Below are positions 15,101-29,600 of a DNA stretch of 64,000 nt, one piece after another. Below the pieces are notes generated by a model. That model did no database searches. It saw only the letters and a list, made by a program, of their open reading frames with translations, and was not told where the DNA came from. Position 1 is the first letter of the stretch; the number at the start of each line of letters is the position of its first letter. The translations under genes were made by a program, and so were the position numbers. The stretch spans positions 869,501-933,500 of the forward strand of contig JAWRVZ010000103.1 of assembly GCA_037043235.1 (NCBI GenBank), in the 5' to 3' direction. Source of the DNA: Rhodeus uyekii. Its lineage: Eukaryota > Chordata > Actinopteri > Cypriniformes > Acheilognathidae.

Positions 15101-18100
15101 AAAAAACATTTAGCAAATAATGTTCATATATTTGCAGCCATTGTAGGCATGAAATTGCATATGAGGGCCCTGGAATTGCATATGAGGCGCGCAGGATTGA
15201 ACAAACAGTCAGCTTTCAAAACGCTAACGATTTCAGTGACTGGTGTGTTTTCTTTCAGGTCAGAAACTTATGCTGCATGGTCACACGCAGAGAGAGGATC
15301 AAACACTCTTTATGCAACCTGCAGGAGAAGATCTTTAGCTTGCAGATTCAGCTTTTAGAGAAGGACCTGGCTGGAGGTATGGAAACTCTTCACAACAATC
15401 TCTAATGTTTTTATTTTGTCATTTTGATCTGCCGGTTTCAATTGATAGCGCAATATCTATGCTGGAAATGCACCAAAGTTAGAAAAATATGAGAGCTGGA
15501 GGGTTTGGGAGTCAAGTTCATTTATCTAAAATGGAGTTCAAAATGGATCTTTCCAAAATGTTGTTTTTTCCTTTTTAAACGAATGGCCAGTGAAAGAAGG
15601 TGCTCAAACTAGGGCAGGGCGATAAACAATATATCTCAAGATTACAATAATGTTGATGATCATGTTAATCTCTGGGCATTTTTACTCTATACTGAATACC
15701 CTACCCTATCACACGTCTCTAAGGAGCCGAAGAAGAAAACGAAAGCTAAAACCGAACGTACGTTACCCTCCAAAGCTGTGGAAATTGTTGGGGGGAAAAA
15801 AGTATCACGCAGAAAGCAGTTTTGCGGAAAGGGTTAGTGTCTGAAACCAAAAAAACTGCACGCTCTTGAGATGCGTTTTTTAAAGAGTTGGACTGCATGT
15901 GCTTCCAAAGACACAAAACGCATCGATCAAGTAAGTTTACATAGAAAACCAATGGAAAAGTAGTGCAGGGAAATGCAAAAACATCTGGCCAAGGCAGTCT
16001 GCAAAATATATCGATGGTCTTTTACAAACCTTTTCCATCACCTGAAAAGGTGCTGTCCCAGCAACAACACACAGAGCGTGAGAATGCGGTCCCATGTTAA
16101 TCTGTGACCAGTTTATCGATATACATCTTATCTATATATTTTGCCAGGGTTCCCACGGATATTATTCTAATATTAGAATCCCATGATTTGTAATATTTGT
16201 ATTTTTTTTCTGCTAGGCATTCAATTCAAAGATGGGGTCATAAATCTGGTCGAAACATATATAATTTTAGGTTTTGCAGCATCAAGTCTTTGCTTGTACC
16301 GAACTTACAACTTGACTGTTTTATGTTTGACGTCTTTTTTTCCGAGTAGTATGTCACAGTGCGCTCTTCACCAGAGATGAGTTGGGGAGACAAGAGTGGG
16401 CAAATTCAAGCTAAATGGGAATGTGCAAATTTAATTCCCAGTAGCTCGAAGTTTCGTAGATGGTTGGAAACAACTTATGACAGCAATGAAGCCAAGTGCA
16501 ATTTATGAACTAAGCCAAATTAATTAAGGCATTAAGTAATTAAGGCAAATTACTGTTTCATTTCTTTATTATTAGAATACATTTGTAGATTACTTTTCCA
16601 ATCAATCAATCGGATTACCAATCAATCAATCAATCGGTTAAATTTTTGCAACATTGCGTGCGTTAAATGTTTCAAACAGCCATTCAGTCATTTGACATCT
16701 TTTAATCAGTCACATTACATCAAAATATTATAGATAAATTTGAACTTTTATAGATTTAAACTTTTACATGTTTTAAGATGAGCAATCACTTGCATTTTCC
16801 TGATACCAGCAGAATGAACTTAAAATACTCTTATCATTTCTGGTCCTACAGATAAGAGTAATACATCGTTCAGAACGGTAAAGGATCTACTTTTATTTGT
16901 GTGATCACAATAACAAAACTTTATGCTTTTATAAAATAAAGAAAACAAACCGAGTGCACTTTCTGTCTGAAATAACCCAAACTCAGCGACTACCTAACTA
17001 TGGAAAGTTGGAAACGCTTCCTTTTAAGTGAAGTCCAATGGAAAAGAAATGTTCTGTCAGTTAATGTAATCTGTATGAAACCAATGAGAGGTAACATTTT
17101 TCCCATCTGAGCTCTTTATCAGTAATGTGGCGACACCTCTCGCAGCACAGGCTATTTATTTATACTCTTAACGGTCCACATGAGCCACGCGAACCTGTAA
17201 ACGCCTCCCGTCACCTCAATAAACAAAGCATCAAGTTTCATCAGATTCCTCTGCTTTTCATCGAGTTTGGAAGAAGACGCGCTGTGAGGAATAAGCCTTG
17301 AATTTACCTCAGAAGAAGAGTGCAATGCGATGCGCGGCTTGATCCAGCAGAGGATATCTTGTCTGACGAGTAAGTGATTCATTCTTACATTAGTTAACAT
17401 GTCATTTTACATAAACTTGTACACATTTTACTTCCTTTTTACTATATCGCCAGATTGAACTGTGTAAAAATCGAGTGAAACTTTGAAAAATAAGCAGCGT
17501 TTCATTGCATCTAATGTCCTATACCACATTTTTAACACATCTAAAACACATTACAATATAAAAGTATTGAGCGTTTACTCTGTAATGGTGTTTACTGTGA
17601 AGTACTGTTTCTAAATATCTAACTTAGATGTTTATAAAGTGGTAATCAAATTGTTTCTACAATATAAAATGTCTTCCTGCATGTATAATAAATACATATG
17701 CATTTATTCATTTAGCAGACGCTTGTATCCAAAGCGACTTAAAATTTGAGGAATACAGAAAGCGATTCATCCTGAAGATGCAAAAGTACATAAGAGTGCT
17801 TACAATACAAAGTTTCACACATTACACATACGAGTAGTACAAGCCTGGAGAATAGAGGAAGTTTATTTTTATACAAAGCATGTGCACCTCTGTGATTACG
17901 ATGGGTAATATTAATCGTGAGTACTAATGCAGTAATATAGTTGTCTCTGATATCATTGTGCTCACACGCCTTTTTCTGTCTTTTTTTCCCCTGTTTATTT
18001 TTTTAATACAGGCACCTGATAGACATCCCTGAAAACTTCACACAAGTCTCCTCAAACTGTTTTTCTATGACAGCGCTGTGCCAACATCAGCAGGTTTTTC

Positions 18101-20617
18101 AACTGAATTGAACTAACATTTTACATGAACATGGTGAATCTCTAACTACTGATGGTGGGCCAGTTTTTTCTTTTCTTCAGTGCATTGCAAAAGAGCCAGC
18201 AGATACAGGTATGGTTTGCTTGTATCTACAGTCAAACAGGAACTGTTTCTAGGATTGGCACAAAGGTGTGTGACAGTTCAAGTGTCTATGTTTAGATCAC
18301 TGAGCTTAATATATGTCTCTGACCTTAGTTATGTATTATGTTGTATCTTAAATAAACAACAAACAAAGAAAAAACCCACTTTTTTAATCTCCTCACCTTC
18401 TTTCTTTGGATCCTCACGGTCACATTTACCTCGATAGGCCCATTAGGAGAGGGGCTTTGGTGTGAATCACATCCGTATTCATGGCCATCGACACTACCTT
18501 CCAGGGCTAGAATTACAATTTTTTTAGGGCAAGGCAGAGCTAATATTTTGGGGGCATTAAGGCAAGTTGGAGGGGCACCAAGGCAAGTATTGCCCTATGA
18601 AAAGGGGCACCAAGGCTACTTCAGTTTATCGTCGAGTTTTAATGTAATTTCATGTCCTCTTCATTTATTATGCATTTATACAGTGGAAAGTAATCTTAAT
18701 CTGTTCTTGCAGCACCACAACCGATGATCATCTGCTTATTAATCGGTACACATCGGAAGGCAGTTCCAATCATAAAATGAACCCCCCGTCATTACACTGC
18801 AGTTGAAAGTGTTGACGTGGGAGTGGACCCGTTAGAAACAATAGCCGATAAATTCGTTGGCGGGTAAATAAACGCATGAAGAAGGAGGGGCTAATAACAT
18901 TATTATGGGATGCGTTTTTGAACCTCGTGTCTCGTAAAACTTACGAAGTGAGAACTGCGCCCTTCTCTACTGCGCAAGTGGCCAGTGACAAGGTAAATTT
19001 TCGCGGCAGTGTCGGTATTCGTCACTTGCTTTGTCATTCGTACTTACTCGACAACCTCCGGCAAGCTTCGGAAGATAGTTCGTCAATATTGCGGCGACAT
19101 TGTCACATAATTATACTCGTAGAAAATGACGAGATGATCCGAGTTTTGCTTTAAATTAATGAACAAAGGGGAAAATTCAACAATAGGTACTTGTGTTCGT
19201 TGTTAACATGCAATTTTATTTTATAATAAATGAGGGCACTGATGCAAAGAGGGAGGGCATCCACGGCAACAATGTTGCCGTGGATATTGGCATTATTCTG
19301 AGGGCATTACGGCAAATAAGGAGGGCAACCACGGCACGTGCCGTGATTGCCGTGGTGTAATTCGAACCCTGACCTTCGATAGCGATACGGCCATTCTAAC
19401 ACAAAAATGTACTTAAATTTGTTCAATATATTGTTTTATGTGAAAGAGTGGGCAGGAATGATATTCACATTATTTTGTTTTAAAATCTATAGGCTACAAG
19501 ATGCAGTTCTCAAACGTTTTGGAAAAGGCTAAAGTCTTGTTTAGTATGTTTTATGGGCTTATTTCAGTGACCACACATAAACATTTTTCTCTAAAGTACA
19601 AACTTTTTACATGCTGCTCACATATTATTGAAGCACAGTTTGTGCTAAATAATCAGACTTTTAACATTTAAGCACAAATGTCCGGACATTTCTTCGGGTC
19701 TTAAATTAGATTTTTGTTTTAAATGTGTTTTTACTCACATTTTAACTTCTTTAACTTCTTAAATGAGCAGCTGTGGGTCATGATATTTTGGTGGTATTTT
19801 CAGCACAAAGCATTTCAATTTACTTTGTTTTTTATGGACTTTTAGCAAGATCTGGCAACACAATTCAGCACTAAAACCTAAATTGACAACCAAATTTAAT
19901 TGCAGTGTGTAATTAATGCGATATAGGTTCTATGGTAGTGAGCAAAATAGATAAAATCACATTTTAAAGACAACTTGATGCTTCAAATAATGATTGCTTC
20001 AATTACGTTGTTACACCAATTGGTGGCAACAAGTGACTATTAAAAATGTGTCATTTGAATCATTCGTTGAAAAACGCAGATTCGTCCAGTAATTAAACTA
20101 GTGTTTCATGCGATTCTAAGTAGTTTATATACCTATTCAAATCTTTGAGATGTCATTGTTTTTTCCACTGTACATTTCAAAGTAACCGAACTTCTATTAT
20201 ATTAAGGCATAAAAGCATGTTTGTACAGTTTTACGATCTATTATTCTATTTTTGTTAATAAACTATATTCTAAAATGTAAGTAATGAATCCTCTGGTGTC
20301 TCCAGGCTTCAGTCATTGACAAGATACTTTTCAAGCTGGCAGCATTATAAAATTACCTATCAGATTCAATGTCAATCAATTTTTTTTTTTGTGATTTTTA
20401 TTTTATTGATTTAACATTAAGGACAGGTTTATTAGGCTGCTGTCACTGACAAAATGCATGTTTTCTTCAACGGGGTTTCTTTCTCAACTGTTAACGTTCA
20501 CTTAACGACATAACTGACTGTGAAAACCAAAACATTTTGACAATTGTGTGTACATGACCGTTTAGCCAAAATTATATTACGTGCAATAAGCTTTGAAAAA
20601 TAACATTTTGTTTCTTG

Positions 20618-20680
<63 letters not shown>

Positions 20681-23600
20681 TTGGGTGTGAGCGCAAAACC
20701 TGTGGGAGGGAGTAAAATCATTAAGCATAATCTCATTTTAATTCCTTAACATATTAAATTCCTGACCTTAAGTATTAGCAAGTGAAGTGAAATAAACCGG
20801 AAAAGGAACACAAAATCTTTCTTACATGACTTGAATGCACCATAATAGTATATTGCGTCTGTGTTAAAGTGGGTCTTAAAGTAACAGCAGCCTATTAATA
20901 AATAAAAACAAAGAGTTTTAAGTATCATGTTCTCTCATCTGTTACTGGTAAATTACTTTTCCAGTTGTTGTAGGTTTTGATCGTGGTATTGTTTCAGTAG
21001 TGGTATTGACATCATTTAGTCCGATATCGTATCAGATATATATGAGAGCGTTGCATGACATTAGATTGCTGATTACAGTTGTTGTACAACAGTAAGGTGT
21101 TAAAATCGTTCTCCCCGACAACTGTGGTCAAACATTGCAGTATATTTCGTGTGTTTTTTTCCCCATTAATGATGTTATAATATATTATATACAGTAATAC
21201 CTCGGTTTACGAGTGACTTAGTATACGAGCAAATCGGTGTACGATCATTGTATCGGTGTGTGAGAAAAAATATTTCCTCGCCCACGCGCATTTTTGTGTG
21301 GAAAAGATCTAACGCTCAGCATTGTCGCGTGCATTTTTACTGGAAATATTCTAAGACAGCCTCTCATAAAACAGTCATGCGCTTCCAACCCCTTTATCAC
21401 CTCTTAACTCGTTCATTCTCTCAGCGTCGCTCGGTTTATAAGTGATTTACAGCGGTTTTACCTCGTGTTGTTAACATTAATTGTGATCGCTATTGTTCAC
21501 CTAGTGAAATATATACGTACAGTACAGCATATAGAATGAAGGTAGGAAATTCTCCCTCTAAGCCAGGGGTGTCAAACTCAATTGCACAGGGGGCCAAAAT
21601 CCCAAAAAAAACTTTAGGTCGCGGGCCGAACAGGATAAACATTTATTGAAAACACTAAAACTAAACTTTTAAAACTTACCTTTTTTCTAATTAGATGTGA
21701 ATAAAAACAGACAGAAATATTATTCTGGAATAAACCAACTTATACCTTAAATAACTTAAAAATATAAAAATATTTAAAAAAAACTTTAAAACAAATTAAA
21801 ATATATCCTGTCTAAATTATACAAGTTAGAAATAAAGTAAACACGTAAAGTAAAAGTAAGTAAAAGTTTAAATAACAAACATTCAAATTTCTTTACTCTT
21901 ATGTCATTTTATATAAAACTTAAAAAGATTTATATATAAAAGATTTTGCTCTCCATAAAAATATATCCTGTCAAAATTATACAAATTCAAAATATGGACA
22001 TGCTGCATAACAAAACCTGGAAATCTAAATAAAAATTTTGCTTTTCAGCAATAACAAATCAAATCATTCAGTTGAATTTGCTCTTATGTCATTTGTCTTA
22101 TAGTGCCGTCTTATTAAATTATTTAATTACTGCCACATTAGCTCCGCAAATGAGACACACGGTAAACATATACCGTATTTTCCCGCATATTACCCATGGG
22201 TTATAGCAGATTTTACAAACTATATCACAATTTTTTTTACACTTAATAATATTTCAATATATTTGTTACGTCCCTAAGGACGTAATGTTTTTTTTTTGCG
22301 CTGTATTTTCTTTCTGGCGCTTTTACTATCACTCTGACAGCTGGCGCTGATATGCTGTCTGATCTGTCAATCATGCAAGAAGACGTTCTGCCATGAGGGC
22401 GGGCTCTTCTCATCCGATGATCAACACCTGAATTTCGCGCACAAGCACTGTGTACCGAGCCTGAACAGTTATGGATAATTGACAATAACAATCGCGCGGT
22501 ACTAGCGCGAGCGCGAAGCATCATTAGCCACTTCCTGTTTAATACAGGAAGTGTTCGGCGAGTCAGCTGGAGCGCGGGACATCTCGCGGGCCATTAATAA
22601 AATGCTCTCGCGGGCCGGACATAATTACACGCCGGGCCGGATGTGGCCCGCGGGCCTTGAGTTTGACACCTATGCTCTAAGCCAGGGGTGGGCAAACTAC
22701 GGCCCGCGGGCCATATCCGGCCCGCCGAACCTGTATTAAACCTCCTTCATTTTACATTTCCCTGTAATGTATGGCGGCAAATCCTTGACAAAAAGAAACG
22801 AGCGCAAAACTGATGTTTGCGCGCGTGAAAATTACATCCGCGAGCGGAAAACAGAGCTACACGCGTAAATACGGGTACCCGCGAGCTCATTTTAATCACT
22901 CGTGCGGGCGCGTGACATCTAATCTGCTCGCGGGTGAACATTCACCCGCTCTCGACTGCTGTTTTTGCTCTCGCGAGCACTTTCATTTTTGTCAGTCGCG
23001 GGGCGAGGCTTACTCTTGTAATAGTCACATCAAACGTCATTGGTTAGTTCCCTTTTTTCCAGAGGTCAGTTGTGATTGGACGCCTGTGATTGGCAATCTG
23101 GAGCTGAGGCAAATATACGATTCAGTCAGATTGCATATTGGTTTTTCTGTCGATTAAATTGTATTAATATTGTTTTGTTGTAATTTCACGTGTCCCAGTC
23201 GAGTGATTTAAGACCAAACTATGCTTTATACAGGTTTTCTAGGATTTCTTATAAGTAAATGCACAGGTACGACCTTCACCCCGGCCCCTCTGTCAATTTT
23301 AAGAAACTAATGTGGCCCGCGAGACAAATAGTTTGCCCACCCCTGCTCTAAGCAGTAACATCCCACCCCGATTCCCCCCCCTCCTTCCCTCCCCCTCCTC
23401 TCGTCTCCATCAAACCAGCAGCAACGCTACTCAAAGGTAAAGTGCCTGTTATAGTAAATTGTCAAGTATTTTTAAAGTTTAATTGTCAATTATTAATTAG
23501 TATTTATATGAGATCTTAATGGTTATAATTTTATTAATAGGGTAAAACCAAAACAATATTTAAAATGGACATTTATGGTCGTGTGGAACGAATCAATTGA

Positions 23601-26600
23601 TTTTTAGTGCATTCTTATGGGGAAAATTGTTTTGGTGTACGAGAATTTTGGGTTACGAGCTCTTGGAACGAATTAAACTCGTAAACCGAGTTATTATTGT
23701 ATTTAATACATTTTTATTTTTTTTTATAAATAAATGAGCTTAGCTGGTAAGAAATCTGACTGGCTGGCAATATTGGTTATCAAGCTAACCAACACATTAA
23801 ACAAAACCAGGAAACCAAAGTTGGCAGCCCTGGTTCATTTCAGTGTCATGTACCTTAAATTATTTTGACATCATATAAACATCAGGAAAGATACAGAGAA
23901 ACACCATTACAAAACTTAAACCCAACACAAAGAGCTGAAGACAACTGAGGGTTTAAATGCATAAGATGATGAGTAACAGGTGAGACTAATCAATGAAACA
24001 ATGAATAACTACCCAACAAGACCACAGTGGAAACAGTGGAAACACTGGAAACGGGAACTAAAACACAGGCACTGAACACAGGATAAACAAGGCAAAATGA
24101 TATGAAAGTAAGAGTCCTTGAAATCAGAGACATGGGGAATTGTGACAGGAGCTAGAGCAGAGCTGGCTATTCAGACAACCATAGCATAGCTGGCAGTAAC
24201 CAGGGTGGAGCTTTCTTTTGTTTATTTAACAGGGACATTACAGAATAAAATTGCTACAATTTCAACCAGCTGATGCTCTACATACAAGCTTCTAGCGAAA
24301 GGATCATTTGCAGCTCCAGTCCATGGTTAGGCTTTAAAAAAAATATATATATACTAACCTACAAGGTGAAGTATGGGAACTGAAGACCACCAAGGCAGAG
24401 CTTAAGATGCAGGAAACCACCAGGGTAGAGCAAACAAGACTTATGACCCTCAGGCTGGAGCAGAAGAACTGACTGAACTGAAATCCCCTACGATGGAGCA
24501 GAAGACCACCACAGCTCAGCAGACTTGAACTGAAGACCACCACGATGGAGCAGAAGACCACCACAGATCGAACTGAAGACCACCACAGCTCAGCAGCCTG
24601 TACTAAAGACCACCACAGCTCATCAGATTGGACTGAAGATCACCACAGCTCAGAATACTAAACTGAAGACCACCACGGTGGAGCAGAAGACTAAACTAAA
24701 GACCACCGCAATGGAGCAGAAGACCACCACAGCTCAGCAGACCAGACTGAAAACCACTGCAGCTCAACAGACCAGAGTGAAGACCACCACAGCTCAGCAG
24801 ACCAGACTGAAGACCACCACAGCTCAACAGACCAGAGTGAAGACCACCACAGCTCAGCAGACCAGACTGAAAACCACCACAGCTCAGCAGACTAAACTGA
24901 AGACCACCACGGTGGAGCAGAAGACCACCACAGCTCAACAGACCAGAGTGAAGACCACCACAGCTCAACAGACCAGAGTGAAGACCACCACAGCTCAGCA
25001 GACCAGACTGAAAACCACCGCAGCTCAACAGACCAGACTGAAGACCACCACAGCTCAACAGACCAGAGTGAAGACCACCACAGCTCAACAGACCAGAGTG
25101 AAGACCACCACAGCTCAGCAGACCAGACTGAAAACCACCACAGCTCAGCAGACCAGACTGAAAACCACCACAGCTCAGCAGACCAGACTGAAGACCACCA
25201 CAGCTCAACAGACCAGACTGAAGACCACCACAGCTCAACAGACCAGACTGAAGACCACCACAGCTCAACAGACCAGACTGAAAACCACCGCAGCTCAGCA
25301 GACCAGACTGAAGACCACCACAGCTCAGCAGACCGGACTGAAGACCACCAAAGCTCAACAGACCAGAGTGAAGACCACCACAGCTCAACAGACCAGAGTG
25401 AAGACCACCGCAGCTCAACAGACCAGAGTGAAGACCACCACAGCTCAGCAGACCAGACTGAAAACCACCGCAGCTCAGCAGACCAGACTGAAGACCACCA
25501 CAGCTCAGCAGACCGGACTGAAGACCACCGCAGCTCAACAGACCAGACTGAAGACCACCACAGCTCAACAGACCAGAGTGAAGACCACCGCAGCTCAACA
25601 GACCAGAGTGAAGACCACCACAGCTCAGCAGACCAGACTGAAAACCACCGCAGCTCAACAGACCAGACTGAAGACCACCACAGCTCAGCAGACCGGACTG
25701 AAGACCACAACTTCAGTTGTGGATCCATCACAAGACTCTGGCGTGGCGGCCATGTCATGACAAGACTCTGACATGTCCACAACGTTACAAAACTGTAGCA
25801 TGAATAGGTACAGTGGGATTGCAGGATTCATCGCCCAGTTTTATGAAGAGCTGCTCAGCATTAGGTCAGTCAAATGTATTCAGCCAGAGAAAATGGGATC
25901 TTACTCCCTGGCATCCCAAACAAACAGATTCTAATCTGAACATCCCCTTAACTTCCACGTGATTAAAATAAGCCAGATAATAGTTGTTGTTTTTTTTAAA
26001 TCCATTACGTAACTATCAGTGGCCCAGTTGCCTTAACAAAGGCAAAGGACAGTGTCTGCTGCTAGAGCCATGCCTTATTTTTTTAAGTCTTGTTCTATCG
26101 TGTGCTGATAATTCAAACTAAGAGGCTAAATTAGAGAAACTATGAGAAAAATGATGAACACATTAAATAAACATCAGGACTGGTACATAGAAACAGCAGC
26201 ACAAATCAACAATATAACTGGGTTTAAATGCATAAGATGATGAGTAACAAGTGAGACACTAATCAATGAAGATGGTTATATGTATTTAGCACTTTTTCTT
26301 GGTAATAAAAACGCATTGCATATGCAAAGAGGGGAATCTACTCAACCACCACCAAAGTGCAGCATCCATCCTATCATCCATCATATTGCGCCAGAAAGCC
26401 CACCACACACCAGCTTATTGGTGGAGAGGAGACAGAACGATGAGGCCAATGGGCAAATCTGGCCAGGATGTTGGGGTTAAACCCCTACTCTTTACGAAGG
26501 ACATCCTGTGACAAAAGAGAGTCGGTTTAACATCTTGTCTGAAGGTTGGTGCTTGTTACAATATTGTGTCCCCATCACTATACTGGGCTGTTCGGACCCA

Positions 26601-29600
26601 CACAGATCACGGGGTGAGCGCCCCTGCTGGCCTCACTAACACCTCTTCCAGTAGCAACATATTTTTCCCAAGAGGTCTCCCATCCATGTACTGACCAGGT
26701 TCAACCCTGATTTGCTTCAGTGGGCAACCTGTCTTGGGCTACAGGGTGAAATGACTGCTAAATAAAATAACTATGGCTCCTAACATGACCGCAATTGAAA
26801 CACATGAAACATGAAATAAACACAAGAACTAAGGCAAGACAAAAAAAGAATATCAAAATAAGGGTCCTTGAAACCAGTGGCAGCAAATTGTCTCACAATT
26901 GCTCTTTTACATGTGATTTTGAGCGCTTTTCACGTTTTGATCCGATATGAGTGCAGTGTTTCTGTTTGTTTTCATGCCTTGAGCCCTCGTGTGGGCTGTT
27001 GATTTAAATCTGGTGTCCACTGATCTTTTCTTCTAACACAATGCTTCTCAAACCTTTCCTGGAGACACTGCACATGTAGTGGTGTAGTCTCAACAATAAA
27101 AGTGTTTTACTCCTTACCCCCTTATAAAACAGTTATAAGGGAAGCAAACACAGCCATTGATTATGGGCATCTGAATCAACAGAATAATTGGGTATTCGCA
27201 AATATTGATCCTTTAATGTCGTTATATACAAATATTCCTGGGGAAGAAATAAGCTTAAGGCATGTATGTCCCTGACTCCACCACTGATCACATGTCTTCC
27301 TTTTGTCCTCAATTCAGGTCTTACATTCTCCACTAATGAGCTGAGGATCTAAATCAGGTGTTTTTAGATTAGGGAAACAATTAAAGTGTGTGGTGACAGG
27401 TTTGAGAAGCATTTGTCACATTTAAGTAAAAATATCAAATTTATGTGTTCAGCTCTGCCGAAGTGAGGGGTTTAATTGCTCATTTTTAAGTGTATTGCAT
27501 ACTCTGTTTTCTGCATTTCATAGAGAAAAATCTAAAAGGGGAGAAGATTCATTGCAATGGAGTCAGAGAACGAGTGAAAGAAAGGAGGAAGAGCAGTCCA
27601 GAAAAGAAAGACAAATGGAGATCAGATGACAAATCTCTATTCACACAACTGGGTAAGTATGTAGCCCTTCAGTGAATTGTATGTTCTGTTTTATTGTCTG
27701 TACAGATCTGCTAAAAAAACTCTGCTTTCTGAGAATGAGCAGCAGTTGGAGATGCGAATGCTTCTCCAATTCAAAACATCAGCAGATGAGTTTGATTCAA
27801 TACACTGACCAGCAGTACAATTCAGTTGCTTTTAAAATGCATGTTTATGGTTCTTTAAATACTTCATCTAAAGTTTCTTGGACAAGACAATTAACTTTAG
27901 ACTTGTGTTGGCAATTGCAACAACAATAAATACAGCAGAGGTTCTCAACACATCTTCTATCAATACTACCACTTTTTAGGATCTAGGTCAGGGGTGCTCA
28001 ATACGTCGATCGCAATCTACCAGTCGATCTCCAAGGTACTATTGGTAGATCACATGACAAGGTGAGGTGACATTGTCATGAACTGACGCTATACAAATAA
28101 AGTTGAGTTGTTTTGAATAAAAACTAGACGTTAGCGTATCAGCCATCCCGTCACTTGATTGATACACAGGACAACCAGTCAGATGACATCTGATTTTTTT
28201 CCGTACAATTAGGTCACTGTGCGTGCTCAAACAACGCCCCTGAGCGCTGCAAAGCTAACAAGCTAGTCGTTAGTTACATTTTAACTTTTCGCTCGTTTTT
28301 TTCCTCTTAAACGTAAGATAGGGTATACAAATAAGTGGGGGAGCTGGACCAAGTAAGAAGAAAAAAACTTATCACTTTCATACGGAATGGGAGGAGGACT
28401 TTTTTTTCACGATTACATTTTCAAAGTGCGTTTGTCTCGTCTGCCAGTCTATCGTCGCAATACCAAAGAAGGGAAATGTGGAGCAGCATTTTCGGACTCT
28501 ATCTATATATATCTATATATATATTTCTCAATAAATATAATGGGTAGATCATTTTGACTTGGTCATTTCAAAAGTAGCTCCCATGCTGAAAAAGTGTGAG
28601 CACCCCTGATCTAGGTGTAAGTAATTGTCACTGTCAAATTATGTTCTAAAGAAGAACAACAGATTTGATTTTGTTATTTAGTAATTTCATTGTTGCAACA
28701 TTTATAACAAATTCAATGGGATGTGTAGAAGAACTGCTGTTTGCATGTTCAAATAAGATGTTGGAATTGGTCAGTACAATTTACATCCATATTAGAGCTG
28801 GGTTAAAAATATAGATTTCTCGTTTTTAATCAATTCTCATTTTGAAGAACCAGTATTGATTCTTAAATCCCAACAATTCATCTTTCAGTCTTTGTATTTT
28901 GCCTCCCATCCAATAAAACACAATAAGCTTTGTTACTTTTATCAAACCAAGTCTCAACTTTCAATTTCTGACCGTACAATTTGAAACAATAACTCTGAGT
29001 GAAGTGCCTCAGTTCAAGCGGCTCATGAACCAGTAATTTCTGCTTCTTTTCTACAACTTATAGCACCAAATAAACATTAATGAACAGTAGAGGGTATATT
29101 GCAAAATACAGAATAACTTAAAATTAATCCTGTCTCATGTAAACGATCAATCAGTGTTTCAGAGATGTCAGTAAAACAGCTTGTGATCAATGTCACATAA
29201 TTTTTCTTTACGTATTACATTTATTCATTTAACAGACGCTTTTATCCAAAGCGACTTACAACTGAGGAATACAGAAAGCAATTCATCCTGAAGATGCAAA
29301 AATACCCAAGTGTCACAATACAAAGTTTCAGACATTGATGGTTTGATTAGAACAAGCCAGGAAAATGGAGGGATTAAAGTAAAGTGATTAAAGTAAATTT
29401 CAGCCAGGTATTTTCAGTATCATTAAAAAAGCGTTATAATAATATTATTATTAAAAACTTCCTTATGTGTAATTTAAATGCAAGTAGCCTATAAATTAGT
29501 TCAATTGAATTGAATATTATAGTAATTTACAAACTAGGATTTCTTGTATTAGCATTAGTTTTTCCTTGAGGAAGTTTGCAATGTACTGTCCCTGATAATC

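Larger units (their letters stand above)
21192..23701. mobile_element. TIR-type (pogo/Tigger-like) element carrying two hAT insertions
   Basis: The left end CAGTAATACCTCGGTTTACG and right end AACTCGTAAACCGAGTTATT form inverted repeats. The two arms (21192-21555 and 23354-23701) are collinear with the uninterrupted copy at about 3050-3655. Between them lie two hAT elements placed end to end. Confidence 0.7.

Noticed and set aside
18876..19154. 92-residue + frame inside the 18.5-19.4 kb element
   Set aside because: No transposase motif recognised; probably chance within a MITE-like element.
24340..25712. CRISPR-like array
   Set aside because: Contiguous tandem units without spacers, in eukaryotic intron sequence. 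The same applies to 44330-46960.
24678..25760. 360-residue + strand frame and two long - strand frames over the 30-bp array
   Set aside because: The unit is a multiple of 3, so any stop-free unit keeps frames open on both strands. It lies in a jade2 intron, possibly within an LTR-type element, and has no splice sites or recognisable domain.
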